A stretch of DNA of 38,601 nt from Clostridiales bacterium (GTDB taxonomy: Bacteria > Bacillota > Clostridia > Christensenellales > CAG-138): positions 1-38,601 of the forward strand of contig SFIR01000013.1 in assembly GCA_004556165.1 (NCBI GenBank). Direction: 5' to 3'. The notes beneath the pieces are model-generated. The model made no database searches. It was not told where the DNA came from and saw only the letters and a list, made by a program, of their open reading frames with translations. The position numbers were made by a program, and so were the translations under genes. Positions 8,914-17,085 of the stretch are shown in pieces (positions within the stretch are counted from its first letter, which is position 1; every line of letters starts with the position of its first letter).

Positions 8914-9984
8914 ATGAAAAGAAGAAGCGCGGATATCATCACGAGCCTTGAGGCAAAAGGCATTGACGCCGTGATGATTACCTCCGCAGTCAACCGTAGA
9001 TACTATTCCGGCTTCACCGGCAGCAACGGCGTTGTTGTTCTCAGCAGAAAAGGGAGGGTTCTCTTCACCGATTTCCGCTATACCATCCAGGCCAAGGAGC
9101 AATGCGCTCCGTATGGCTGCGAGGTTCGCGAGGTCGCTCGTGCTATCGGAAGAAGCGATGTTGAAGCTCTGCTCCGTGAGTTCGGTGCAAAGCGCGTTGC
9201 TTTTGAAGATGAAGCAATGACCGTTGCGGAATTCGAAGCTTACCGCGATATGCCCTTTGAGCTTGTCCCGGCTTCAGCGGAGATAAACGGCGGAAGGCTC
9301 GTTAAGAATGCTTACGAAATTTCCGAGATGCAGCGCGCCCAGGCGATCGCCGATGCTGCGTTTTCGGATCTCCTGAAAGTTGTCAAGGTCGGCATGACCG
9401 AAAAGCAGGTTCGAAATGAGCTTGACTACTATCTGCGCCGCCACGGTGCGGACGAGAATTCGTTTGATACCATCGTGGGCTCCGGGCCTAACGGTGCGCT
9501 CTGCCATGCGTACCCGGGCGAAAGGAAGCTCAGCAGCGGTGATCTTGTTGTTGTGGATTTCGGCGCAAGGGTCAACGGCTATTGCTCTGACATGACGAGG
9601 ACCTTCGCAATGGGCGAGCCCTGCGAGGAGCTTCGCAGGATCTACGATATAGTGCTGCGTGCACAGCTCCACTGTCTTGATGTGCTGAAGCCCAATATGC
9701 GGGCAGCCGATCTTGACAAGGCTGCAAGGGATATCATCACCGAAGCAGGCTACGGTGAGAACTTCGGGCACAGTCTCGGCCATGGTTTCGGGCTTGAAAT
9801 CCATGAGCGCCCCTATGCAAGCACCCGTTCAGAGGATATTCTCGTTCCCGGTTCCACCATCACCGTTGAACCCGGCATCTATATCGAGGGCCTCGGCGGC
9901 GTTCGTATTGAGGACTGCTGCGTGCTGACCGAGGATGGTTATATTAACCTCTGCACCACGCCCAAGCAGCTCATAATCCTATAA
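8914..9984 (+). CDS. pepP: Xaa-Pro aminopeptidase (M24B), YqhT-like
   Basis: A two-metal M24B aminopeptidase, expected to remove an N-terminal residue that precedes proline from cytoplasmic peptides. The 356-aa product has a creatinase-like N-domain followed by the pita-bread domain. Ligands are visible in VVVDFGARVNGYCSDMTRTF (two Asp), GHSLGHGFGLEIHE (His), TVEPGIYIEG (Glu) and GVRIEDCCVL (Glu). I chose ATG 8914 because AAAGGA lies 7 bases upstream; a longer reading from 8854 begins at the promoter itself and adds 20 unlikely residues. efp follows after 47 bases, the same pairing as yqhT-efp in Bacillus. A second, longer M24 enzyme lies at 30082-31866. Confidence 0.93.
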   Translation: MKRRSADIITSLEAKGIDAVMITSAVNRRYYSGFTGSNGVVVLSRKGRVLFTDFRYTIQAKEQCAPYGCEVREVARAIGRSDVEALLREFGAKRVAFEDEAMTVAEFEAYRDMPFELVPASAEINGGRLVKNAYEISEMQRAQAIADAAFSDLLKVVKVGMTEKQVRNELDYYLRRHGADENSFDTIVGSGPNGALCHAYPGERKLSSGDLVVVDFGARVNGYCSDMTRTFAMGEPCEELRRIYDIVLRAQLHCLDVLKPNMRAADLDKAARDIITEAGYGENFGHSLGHGFGLEIHERPYASTRSEDILVPGSTITVEPGIYIEGLGGVRIEDCCVLTEDGYINLCTTPKQLIIL

Positions 9985-10031
9985 ATAAATTAAAAAAATT
10001 ATTAACATAATAACCACACGGAGGTATTATC

Positions 10032-10589
10032 ATGATTTTAGCAGGTGATTTTAGAAAAGGCATTACCGTCGAAATCGACGGACAGGTTTGGAGCATTGCT
10101 GATTTCCAGCATGTTAAGCCCGGCAAGGGTGCGGCATTTGTCCGTACCAGGCTCAAGAATGTCATGACCGGTGCCGTTCTCGAGAGGACCTTCAGCCCCA
10201 CCGACAAATATCCCACCGCACATATTGAGACTCGCGAAATGCAGTATCTCTACACCGACGGCGACCTTTACTACTTCATGGACAACGAGTCCTATGAGCA
10301 GCTCGCTCTCAACCACGAGCAGGTCGAAGACGCTATCGACTACATCGTTGAGAATTCCAACGTAACCATCCGTTTCTTCAAGGGCAATGCATTCTCCGTT
10401 GCGGCTCCCAACTTCGTTGAGCTGACCGTTACCGAGACCGAACCCGGCTTCAAGGGTGACACCGCAACCGGTACCACCAAGCCCGCAGTGCTTGAGACCG
10501 GATACAAGATCAATGTTCCTCTCTTCGTCAACGAGGGTGACCGCATCCGCGTCGATACCCGTACCGGCGAATACATGGAAAGGTGCTAA
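10032..10589 (+). CDS. efp: Elongation factor P
   Basis: EF-P binds ribosomes stalled on consecutive prolines and promotes peptide bond formation. The 185-aa protein has the full three-domain length. The domain I loop reads KPGKGAAF, placing the tip lysine at residue 32, where bacterial EF-Ps carry lysylation or 5-aminopentanol; the modifying enzyme here is unknown. The C-terminus GDRIRVDTRTGEYMERC is standard. Start ATG 10032 has GGAGGT (10020-10025) 6 bases upstream. Probably co-transcribed with pepP and perhaps with the acidic protein at 10676. Confidence 0.97.
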   Translation: MILAGDFRKGITVEIDGQVWSIADFQHVKPGKGAAFVRTRLKNVMTGAVLERTFSPTDKYPTAHIETREMQYLYTDGDLYYFMDNESYEQLALNHEQVEDAIDYIVENSNVTIRFFKGNAFSVAAPNFVELTVTETEPGFKGDTATGTTKPAVLETGYKINVPLFVNEGDRIRVDTRTGEYMERC

Positions 10590-10675
10590 TCCGAATAACC
10601 CTTCCCGATCGTGCATCCGTCCGATGCAGGAGGAGCTAAGCTCCCCGTATTATACATACTTATCAGGAGGTCAAT

Positions 10676-11272
10676 ATGAAATCTAAGGTCGAATACATCA
10701 GGGGTTTTGCAAAGGCGATACGTCTGGATGAAGCTGACGACAACACTTCACGCCTTATCAAGGCAATCATTGATTGTCTTGATGAAATGGCGGAGAAGAT
10801 CGATGAACAGGCTGAGGATATCGAAGAGCTGACCGAAGTCGTTGACGATGTCCGGGACACCTTGGAGGTTTACGATGATATTCTCAGCGATATTATCGAT
10901 GACGATGATGATATAGATATCGACGATGACGACATCTATGATTTCGGCGAGGATGAGGATATCTGGACCGATGATGACGATGATGACGTCGGCAATCTCA
11001 GCTTCCTCCATGACGACGATGATGAGGACGATGACGACGATGAGGACGATGAGGACGATGACGACGATGGCTGCGTCGATATCTCCGATGCTTTCAGGCT
11101 GTTTGACAAGATCATTAACGGCGAATACTGTGCCGAAGGCAAGAGCGGCAGCGAACCCAAGGTGACCTATACACAAACCATGAGCAGCGATGATATTGCC
11201 AAAGCAAAGGAAGCTCTCCATGTAATGGAAAGTATCTTTAATATGTGCAATCCTTCCGATAAGGTGGACTGA
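10676..11272 (+). CDS. Highly acidic CD1247-like protein with poly-Asp tract
   Basis: 198 aa, function unknown. Residues 1-75 (KSKVEYIRGFAKAI, then SRLIKAIIDCLDEMAEKID and an acidic coiled coil) resemble the CD1247 N-terminal domain of Clostridia. In relatives as I remember them, a zinc ribbon follows the coiled coil; here no CxxC pair exists. Instead residues ~75-131 are almost pure Asp/Glu, written in GAT/GAC/GAG triplets. A short ordinary C-terminal helix ends DDIAKAKEALHVMESIF. The predicted charge is extremely negative. Start ATG has AGGAGG at 10665-10670. It stands between efp and a strong terminator at 11353-11381, so it is likely the last gene of the pepP-efp unit. It could bind cations or basic partners, but this is speculation. 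Confidence 0.85.
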   Translation: MKSKVEYIRGFAKAIRLDEADDNTSRLIKAIIDCLDEMAEKIDEQAEDIEELTEVVDDVRDTLEVYDDILSDIIDDDDDIDIDDDDIYDFGEDEDIWTDDDDDDVGNLSFLHDDDDEDDDDDEDDEDDDDDGCVDISDAFRLFDKIINGEYCAEGKSGSEPKVTYTQTMSSDDIAKAKEALHVMESIFNMCNPSDKVD

Positions 11273-11352
11273 TGAATACTAAGGCTTTCGAGAGATTAAG
11301 CTAATGTAAATTCAAAAGTCGGTTTCTTTGGCGAGCATTGGAATGCTTGTTC

Positions 11353-11381
11353 GGGGGGTCGCGCGATCGACCCCCCTTTTT
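11353..11381 (+). terminator. Rho-independent terminator
   Basis: Stem GGGGGGTCG (11353-11361) and CGACCCCCC (11368-11376), a 9-bp perfect stem with a 6-base loop, followed by TTTTT. It ends the pepP-efp-acidic protein unit and lies just before the trmK ribosome binding site. Confidence 0.9.
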
Positions 11382-11404
11382 ATTCCCCTTTGAAAGGAGC
11401 ATAT

Positions 11405-12106
11405 ATGGATCTTCGGCTCACCTCGGCGCTCGAAATGCTCGCCTCAGGTCTCAGAGGCCCCATAAGAGCCGCTGCGGACATCGGCTGCGACCACGGCAAG
11501 CTCTCCCTTGCACTGCTTGAAAATGATCTCGCACAGCAGGTGATTGCTTCGGATATCAGCCCCGCCTCACTCGAAAAAGCAAGGGCGCTTGCTTCTCAGG
11601 AGGGGCTTTCCGACAGGTTAATCTGCCGTACCTCGGATGGTTTCTCTGCTTACTCCGAGGGTGAAGTGCAATGTGCCGTCATTTGCGGTATGGGCGGCGA
11701 GCTTATTGCATCCATACTGGAAAAAGGAAGCAGAATCGCGCATAGCCTTGAATGCATAGTCATGCAGCCCATGCGCGGCGAAGCGGAGCTAAGGGAATAT
11801 CTGTACACGCATTCATACCGCATAACTGATGACAGGGTCGTCCTTGACGGCGGCAGGTATTATCAGCTTATCGCCGCAAAAGCCGGCACTCCCCTGCCCC
11901 TGCCCTATGGATGGCCCGTGGGCTACTACCAATTCGGGGCCGAGGCATACCGAAAGAACGATGAGCTTCTTGTTCCGATGCTGAAGCGGTATCTCGGGAT
12001 AATGAACAGGAAGCTTGCCTCATGTGAAGTTGAGCCGCTCGCCCTTATGCGCGAGAAGAAATGTACGGAAATGATTCTCGGAATGATCGAGGAGAAGAAC
12101 AGATGA
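11405..12106 (+). CDS. trmK: tRNA (adenine-22-N1)-methyltransferase TrmK
   Basis: TrmK (YqfN) methylates N1 of A22 in the tRNA D-arm using SAM. The 233-aa Rossmann methyltransferase has motif I DIGCDHGKLSLALL, then the GMGGELIASIL segment in place of a classical motif IV, and MQPMRGEAELREYLYTHSY, all typical of the family (formerly DUF633). Start ATG 11405 has AAAGGAG about 5 bases upstream; a TTG at 11390 in the same frame would sit before that site and is less likely. The stop overlaps the nif3 start as ATGA, repeating the yqfN-yqfO order of Bacillus. Confidence 0.93.
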   Translation: MDLRLTSALEMLASGLRGPIRAAADIGCDHGKLSLALLENDLAQQVIASDISPASLEKARALASQEGLSDRLICRTSDGFSAYSEGEVQCAVICGMGGELIASILEKGSRIAHSLECIVMQPMRGEAELREYLYTHSYRITDDRVVLDGGRYYQLIAAKAGTPLPLPYGWPVGYYQFGAEAYRKNDELLVPMLKRYLGIMNRKLASCEVEPLALMREKKCTEMILGMIEEKNR

Positions 12107-12864
12107 AGCTGACAGATTTTATTGCTGCAATGGATAATCTTGCGCCTCGTGAGCTGGCGCTTGGCTTTGACAATGTCGGGCTTCTCATCGGCACGGAGCG
12201 CAGAGATATAAAAAAGGTGCTCGTTGCGCTCGACTGCACAACCGATGTCGCCGACGAAGCGGTAAGCAAGGGCTGTGACATGGTGCTCACCCACCATCCT
12301 CTCATGTTTCATGCTATAAAGCATATCATGCCCGATGAGCCTGCGACTGCGCCTATCTATCGCCTTATCCGGAATGATATTGCCATGTTCGCAGCGCATA
12401 CCAACCTCGATGCGGCGGATGCAGGAGTCAACTATGAGCTTTCGAAGCTTTTGGGCCTTTCAAACCCCGTACCTGCCGGAGAAGAACGCATTATGCGCGT
12501 CGGCGATCTCAAAAACCCGATGATGCTCGATGATTTTATCCGTTTTGCGCAGACTAAGCTCCATACCAATATCAATGTTACAGGCAAAAACAGGCTCATT
12601 CGCCGTGTTGCCGTAATGGGCGGAAGCGGAGGCCGTGATTTTCCCATCGCGCATGCGGCAGGAGCCGATCTGTACCTGACCGGCGAATGTCCGCACGATG
12701 CCGCCGTTGAATCCGGCGTTTTAGGGCTTTCGATAGCTGTCGCAGGGCATTTTGAAACCGAAACAATAGTACTAAAACCCCTCATTGAGTATTTACAGAA
12801 CCATACCGAGGGAGTACAATACATCTTAGCAGAGGCCAACATCCCCGTCTTTCGTGAGGTTTGA
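12103..12864 (+). CDS. Nif3-like dinuclear metal protein (YqfO/YbgI family)
   Basis: A Nif3/YbgI-family protein that binds two metals; some members act as GTP cyclohydrolase-like enzymes, but the cellular role remains unsettled. The 253 aa match the short YbgI form and lack the PII-like middle insert of Bacillus YqfO. Metal ligands are visible as His64-His65 (VLTHHPLMFH), Asp103 in AAHTNLDAAD, and a C-terminal AGHFETET His/Glu pair. Start ATG 12103 overlaps the trmK stop and has GGAG in the right place; a longer frame from 12061 has no site. The steady pairing with trmK implies a shared role in tRNA or metal biology (inference). Confidence 0.92.
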   Translation: MKLTDFIAAMDNLAPRELALGFDNVGLLIGTERRDIKKVLVALDCTTDVADEAVSKGCDMVLTHHPLMFHAIKHIMPDEPATAPIYRLIRNDIAMFAAHTNLDAADAGVNYELSKLLGLSNPVPAGEERIMRVGDLKNPMMLDDFIRFAQTKLHTNINVTGKNRLIRRVAVMGGSGGRDFPIAHAAGADLYLTGECPHDAAVESGVLGLSIAVAGHFETETIVLKPLIEYLQNHTEGVQYILAEANIPVFREV

Positions 12865-12914
12865 TCTTCATTTCTTGCGGATGAGGCCGTAAATGGGGAC
12901 AGTAGGAGGTAATT

Positions 12915-13628
12915 ATGAACCAGTTTGAAGCATTATGGGAGTATCAGCAAGCCGATCTCGCGCTCGCTAAGCTCAACGATGACCTGAAATCCACCCCTGC
13001 ATATACTCAGTATCTGCGTCTTAAAAAGACCTACAAGAAGCATCACAATATGCTCGAATCGCTTGACAGGGAGCTGAGCAGCAAGCTTGCCAAGCAGGAC
13101 GAATACGCATCCAAGCTCGCCGAGCTCATGAGAGCATTTGACCTTGAAAAATCCGAGCTTGAGATCATGGAAAGCGATGAGGGCAGCAAGGCCGAGGAGC
13201 TTACGGAGGCAAAAAAGTCCATTGAAAAGCTCGTCAGTTCCATCAATGCCCTTTCCAAGGAGCTGAACAGCCTCGTAAGCTGGTGCAGAAATGCCAATAA
13301 GCAGATCGGCGATACCTACGCTCTCGCCGCTTCAGCAAAGAAGGAGCTTGACGCTGCCAAGCAGACCTGTGAAAAGGAGAGGCAGGATGCCGTACCCGAA
13401 GCGAACAGGATAAAGGAAGAAATACTTGAAAAGAGAAAGGCCGTACCCCCTGAGCTGCTGAAAAAGTATTCCGCGCTCAAGGAGTCCGTACCCAATCCCG
13501 TTGCAAAGGTCGTCGGCGAAACCTGCGGAGGCTGCCGCATGTCCCTCTCATCGGTGATTGTTCGCAAGGTTGCCGCAGGAAATGTCGGCGTTGAATGTGA
13601 AACCTGCGGAAGGATACTCGTTCAGTGA
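12915..13628 (+). CDS. Coiled-coil protein with C-terminal C4 zinc ribbon
   Basis: 237-aa cytoplasmic protein of the DUF164/zf-RING_7 (CT398-like) family. Residues ~10-180 form a long, charged antiparallel coiled coil (many Leu, Lys and Glu heptads). The tail holds a C4 zinc ribbon with Cys204, Cys207, Cys228 and Cys231 (TCGGC and CETCG). The family is thought to bind nucleic acids or act as an adaptor in complexes; the precise function is not known. Start ATG 12915 follows AGGAGGTAATT. It lies 50 bases after nif3 with no terminator seen, so may share its transcript, and it directly precedes rnpB. Confidence 0.85.
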   Translation: MNQFEALWEYQQADLALAKLNDDLKSTPAYTQYLRLKKTYKKHHNMLESLDRELSSKLAKQDEYASKLAELMRAFDLEKSELEIMESDEGSKAEELTEAKKSIEKLVSSINALSKELNSLVSWCRNANKQIGDTYALAASAKKELDAAKQTCEKERQDAVPEANRIKEEILEKRKAVPPELLKKYSALKESVPNPVAKVVGETCGGCRMSLSSVIVRKVAAGNVGVECETCGRILVQ

Positions 13629-13650
13629 GTTCCTTTCGGGTAAATATTTT

Positions 13651-13985
13651 GAGTAAGACAAGTGATCGCACCATATAATAATTGGTGAGGAAAGTCCGAG
13701 CTCCATAGGACAGGGTGCCGGATAACATCCGGTGGAGGCGACTCCAAGGAAAGTGCAACAGAAATAAACCGCCGGCAAATGCCGGTAAGGATGGAAAGGC
13801 GAGGCAAGAGCTCACCGCCCCTATGGTAACATAGGGGGTCCATGTAAACCCCACTCGGAGCAAGATTGAAATGGGAGCATTTAATGGCTGTCCGTCACGC
13901 TCCCCGTAATCGCTGGAACCTGCGAGTAATCGCAGGTCAAGATAGATGATCACATAAACAGAACTCGGCTTACGGCTTACTCAAT
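13651..13985 (+). ncRNA. rnpB: RNase P RNA, bacterial type A
   Basis: The catalytic RNA that matures tRNA 5' ends. Conserved blocks are plain: GAGGAAAGTCC and CTCCATAGGACAGGGTGCC (13687 onward), GTGCAACAGAAA, the L15 region TGTAAACCCC (used for tRNA CCA pairing), CTCGGAGCAAGA, and ACAGAACTCGGCTTAC near the 3' end. P1 is GAGTAAG (13651-13657) with CTTACTC (13976-13982). P2 is GTGATC (13662-13667) with GATCAC (13947-13952). P3 is only a short CACC/GGTG hairpin. The architecture fits type A rather than Bacillus type B. Ends are set by P1 and are good to a few bases. Confidence 0.95.
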
Positions 13986-13993
13986 ACATGATC

Positions 13994-14023
13994 GCCCCGA
14001 ATTAACGATCGGGGCTTTCTTTA
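13994..14023 (+). terminator. Terminator of rnpB
   Basis: GCCCCGA (13994-14000) pairs with TCGGGGC (14009-14015), followed by TTTCTTTA. It lies right after the 3' end of the RNase P RNA. Confidence 0.85.
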
Positions 14024-14047
14024 TAATGAAAATATATTGCTTTTATT

Positions 14048-14075
14048 TTGAAAAGGTGATAAACTAATGGATAAT
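14048..14075 (+). promoter_or_regulatory. Candidate promoter for pgsA
   Basis: TTGAAA (14048-14053), 16-base spacer, GATAAT (14070-14075): five of six matches in each element. It lies about 90 bases before the pgsA start. An overlapping weaker choice is TTGCTT (14037) with TAAACT (14060). Confidence 0.45.
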
Positions 14076-14164
14076 CGGTAATGGCAATTTCTTCCATATA
14101 GATTTGTCTTTACCTTAAATAATCCGGAAAGGATGCTTCTGTTATCAAAAGCAAGGTATGAATT

Positions 14165-14725
14165 ATGCGGCATATCCCCAATATTCTGACCTGCATACGA
14201 ATTTTGCTTGTCGGCATATTTGTTTATATGTTCTTGAATGCGCAATATGTTGCAAGCATCATCATCTATGCAATATCCTTCCTGACGGACTTGCTGGATG
14301 GTTATCTCGCAAGGAGGAATAACTGGACGACTCCTGTCGGTAAGGTGCTCGATCCGCTCGCAGATAAGCTCATGCTTGTCGCAGTTCTTGTCTGCTTTTT
14401 CATCAATGATTCCATTCCGAGATGGATACTCATCGTTATCGCCGCTGAGGAATTCATTATGATACTTGTCGGAGCCATACTTTACTTTATGAAGATCGTT
14501 GTCTATTCCGACTGGTTCGGGAAGATTGCGACCGGTCTTTTCGCTATGGCTATCGTATTTACATTTGTTCACATAATCGGAGAGCATAATTACGGCGTCA
14601 ACATTTTCGGCTGGGCCGAATACGTCTTTATTGCCGCCGTCGCCGCTTCACTCATCGCTTTCATCCATTACGGCATCAATATCATAAAAGGGCATTATTC
14701 GGATTCAACGCCCGCAAAAAATTGA
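14165..14725 (+). CDS. pgsA: CDP-diacylglycerol-glycerol-3-phosphate 3-phosphatidyltransferase
   Basis: PgsA makes phosphatidylglycerophosphate from CDP-diacylglycerol and glycerol-3-phosphate in the inner membrane, the first step to phosphatidylglycerol. The 186-aa integral membrane protein carries the complete CDP-alcohol phosphotransferase motif: Asp42, Asp45-Gly46, Ala49-Arg50, Gly59, Asp63 and Asp67. Five to six hydrophobic segments surround it. The ATG at 14165 gives the usual short N-terminus (RHIPNILTCIR). It stands alone between the rnpB terminator and a bidirectional terminator, facing another lipid-related unit on the opposite strand. Confidence 0.93.
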   Translation: MRHIPNILTCIRILLVGIFVYMFLNAQYVASIIIYAISFLTDLLDGYLARRNNWTTPVGKVLDPLADKLMLVAVLVCFFINDSIPRWILIVIAAEEFIMILVGAILYFMKIVVYSDWFGKIATGLFAMAIVFTFVHIIGEHNYGVNIFGWAEYVFIAAVAASLIAFIHYGINIIKGHYSDSTPAKN

Positions 14726-14740
14726 GCGGAATAATATTAA

Positions 14741-14776
14741 AGCTCAGACCTTTTACCGGGTCTGAGCTGTTTTTTT
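14741..14776. terminator. Bidirectional terminator between pgsA and the acyltransferase
   Basis: AGCTCAGACC (14741-14750) and GGTCTGAGCT (14759-14768) form a perfect 10-bp stem with an 8-base loop. TTTTTTT follows on the plus strand; on the minus strand TTAATATT follows. It separates two convergent genes. Confidence 0.9.
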
Positions 14777-15572
14777 ATTCCTCATCATCCTTGATGTAGC
14801 GGACGTACTCATAGGTTGAATACTTCTTTGTGGTTTCGTCCAGAAAGGCATAAACCTCATTACGCAGCTTATCCGCTGCCTCCTGCGGCGGCAGGCTTGT
14901 ATCCGGATAGAATGCTTCGCTGATATAGACCGTTCGGCGCGGAGCCTTAATGAATTTCAGTATCCTGTGTTTCTGATATGTCACTGCTGCGACAATCACC
15001 GGGCAATTCCATTTGCACGGATATTTGAACGATGCAGTGCGAAACGGTCTTACGAAATTACAGTAGGGCCAGATATGCGCTTCCGGGAAAATCGCTATCG
15101 CTCTCCCCTGATCGAGCCGCAGTTTCAGCGCCTCCATGAATTTCGGCATGCCGCTGATTTCTGTCGGGAGAGGTATCGCGCCTACCATCTGAACAAATGA
15201 ACGCAATCCCTTTAGGGATACCGCATCGGGATTCACAATTACATGTACCTTTGTCGGTAATGCCGCAATAGGATTTACGAACCCATCCGAAAAATGGGTG
15301 TGATTTGCGTAGATGAAGAAGCCTCCCTTATGGGTCTTTTTGAGTCTTCGCACAGCGCTCCTGTTTTTGAAGGTGAATCCGCAGAAGACATAGCAGAACA
15401 GCGAAACGAGCGGCATCGCGATAACATAATATGCTATCCATTCGAGTATTCTCCAGCCAAGGCTTACCGGTGCGAACGGGAATTCCTTTGTAATCTTGCA
15501 GGTGTTGATGCTGTTCCCCGCAAAATCATCGTTCAGCTCGTCACGGTAGTGTATGACCCTTTCCTTAGCCAT
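14775..15572 (-). CDS. PlsC-like acyltransferase
   Basis: Member of the LPLAT/PlsC superfamily that acylates lysophosphatidic acid or a related lipid at the membrane. The 265-aa product has a hydrophobic helix at about 44-66 and the catalytic HX4D motif HTHFSD (His91, Asp96). Where PlsC normally has FPEGTRS it reads FPEAHIWPY (162-170), so the phosphate-binding block is divergent and the true acceptor may differ. I chose ATG at 15570-15572 because GGAGGG lies 6 bases upstream; an in-frame start 14 codons earlier lies inside the upstream gene. It overlaps the glycosyltransferase end by 8 bases, so the two are coupled and probably act on the same glycolipid or phospholipid. Confidence 0.85.
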   Translation of the reverse strand: MAKERVIHYRDELNDDFAGNSINTCKITKEFPFAPVSLGWRILEWIAYYVIAMPLVSLFCYVFCGFTFKNRSAVRRLKKTHKGGFFIYANHTHFSDGFVNPIAALPTKVHVIVNPDAVSLKGLRSFVQMVGAIPLPTEISGMPKFMEALKLRLDQGRAIAIFPEAHIWPYCNFVRPFRTASFKYPCKWNCPVIVAAVTYQKHRILKFIKAPRRTVYISEAFYPDTSLPPQEAADKLRNEVYAFLDETTKKYSTYEYVRYIKDDEE

Positions 15573-16803
15573 TTCTGCCCTCCGACTCCGCAAGGCGCAG
15601 TTCGTTATCCTCATTGGCTTCCGTTATGCCGATATCCTCAGCCGCTCTCTGCTTCATATCCGCATGCTTTTTGGCTTCGACAGTATCCGCTATCATCCGT
15701 TCCATTTCATCCATGCAGTACTCAAAATCGAAACGCTTTGCATAACCGACATAGCTTTCACTTGCCTTGCGCTTTTCTTCGGGATGATCTATCCACCAAT
15801 CAATCTTGTTCGCAAGATCCTGTGCATCATTGAATTTGAAAAGGTTTTTATCGTCACGGGCAAAGTACTTTGTTGCACAGCGAGGGGAATTATTGATCAC
15901 GGGAACGAGTCCGCAGCTTATAGCCTCAAGGCAGGCGATAGCCTCGATCTCAACCTCGGAAGGATGAACGTACAGGTCGGAATAATTGATTATTTTGAGC
16001 AGCTCATCACGGGAATAGAAACCCAGCACCGGTTTATTCGGCAGTACGCTGCTGCATTCAATTATCTTTTCCTTCTGAGGGCCATCACCTGCAAAAATGA
16101 GCTGAATCCTATCGCGGTATTTGGACATATTCGCCGCTTCGATAAGAATTCTATGGCTCTTTTCCTTGCTGTACCGCCCTGTAAACAGGATAACGAACTT
16201 GTCCTTATATTCCGCAGGTTTTTCGGATTTCTGCGGCTTGAACATGCTCATTACTCCGTTTGAAATAACTCTTGACGGCAATTCCTTTTTGACAACGCCC
16301 TGAAATGTGCTGCGGATAAACTCGGTTGGATAGTGAATACAATCCACATGCCTGTAAAACGAATGATAAAAGTTCTTATAGATCAGTCGGTTCACGAGCT
16401 TTGCATTCATCATAAAGATATGAGTTGAAAAATTCTCCGCCTGACAATGGAAACCTGCCGTAACCGGAAGCCCCATCTTCTTCGCCATGCGCAGCGCAGC
16501 CCTTCCGAGCGCAAACGGAATCATAATATGTACTTCATCCGTACCGGTAAGCGCTTCCCTAAGCACCTCTTTATCCGTCTTTGCAAGTGAAACGCAGTTC
16601 TTTGCAAGGTATGCATTCAGAAATGATCCGAGATTCATCGTTGGCATGATATAGAAGCCTTCCTGCCCCCTTCTCTCTTCATCCGCGCATACCACGCGCA
16701 CTGTGTGTCCTCGCTTCTTCAACGAACGCACGAGGTTCATTGCCGCTATCGTCGTTCCGTTATTCTCCTGACCGAGAACATCGCATACAATCGTAATTAC
16801 CAT
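15565..16803 (-). CDS. GT4-family glycosyltransferase
   Basis: A GT-B fold, retaining glycosyltransferase. The N-domain has the Gly-rich DVLGQENNGTTIAAMNLV start loop. The C-domain has FTGRYSKEKSHRILIEA, FAGDGPQKEK and the E-x7-E nucleotide-sugar motif region HPSEVEIEAIACLEAISCG. The C-terminal ~40 residues are charged and may be disordered. The best parallels are diacylglycerol glycosyltransferases and mannosyltransferases of Firmicutes; the partner acyltransferase makes a lipid acceptor likely (inference). Start ATG 16801-16803 follows GGAAAAGGTA. It is transcribed from a consensus promoter with a leader of about 275 bases. Confidence 0.85.
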   Translation of the reverse strand: MVITIVCDVLGQENNGTTIAAMNLVRSLKKRGHTVRVVCADEERRGQEGFYIMPTMNLGSFLNAYLAKNCVSLAKTDKEVLREALTGTDEVHIMIPFALGRAALRMAKKMGLPVTAGFHCQAENFSTHIFMMNAKLVNRLIYKNFYHSFYRHVDCIHYPTEFIRSTFQGVVKKELPSRVISNGVMSMFKPQKSEKPAEYKDKFVILFTGRYSKEKSHRILIEAANMSKYRDRIQLIFAGDGPQKEKIIECSSVLPNKPVLGFYSRDELLKIINYSDLYVHPSEVEIEAIACLEAISCGLVPVINNSPRCATKYFARDDKNLFKFNDAQDLANKIDWWIDHPEEKRKASESYVGYAKRFDFEYCMDEMERMIADTVEAKKHADMKQRAAEDIGITEANEDNELRLAESEGRNG

Positions 16804-17080
16804 TACCTTTTCCTTTCCTTTTTTATCCTGTTGTAACAGAAATAAACCCGAAGCTTAACGCTCAGGTCCGCGGGGAAGGCTGCATTTTTCGGGTTTGATT
16901 AGAAATATTCTGCAAAAACGGTGGGTGAAATTCGTCTGTTTGCTTAGAAATGCAAATATAAAATAATACCGAATAATAAGCACTAAGCAACGGAACTTCG
17001 GCCCATACAGCCCAAAATCCACGCAGTATAAATTCCCCCTGTCGTATCCCCGATTCCGCATATCGGCTCGGGTCCCGACG
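16804..17080 (-). other. Long structured leader of the glycosyltransferase gene, or separate small RNA
   Basis: Between the consensus promoter and the glycosyltransferase start lie ~275 bases with no convincing gene. On the minus strand it can form a 5' GTCG/CGAC hairpin (17079 to ~17041), a perfect 8-bp pairing TTGCTTAG/CTAAGCAA (plus 16983-16990 and 16940-16947), and a perfect 9-bp pairing AAACCCGAA/TTCGGGTTT (plus 16889-16897 and 16843-16851). The last is followed by ATTTCTGTT and could work as a terminator or attenuator. I do not recognise a known riboswitch, 6S or SRP RNA. Confidence 0.45.
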
Positions 17081-17085
17081 AGCTG

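Noticed and set aside
10748..11221. 157-codon frame opposite the acidic protein
   Set aside because: Ile/Val repeats are simply the reverse complement of GAY/GAR codons.
16855..16905. SRP RNA-like motif CTCAGGTCCGCGGGGAAGG on the plus strand
   Set aside because: The GGAA tetraloop and the symmetric/asymmetric internal loops of SRP domain IV are not in place, so the likeness is accidental.
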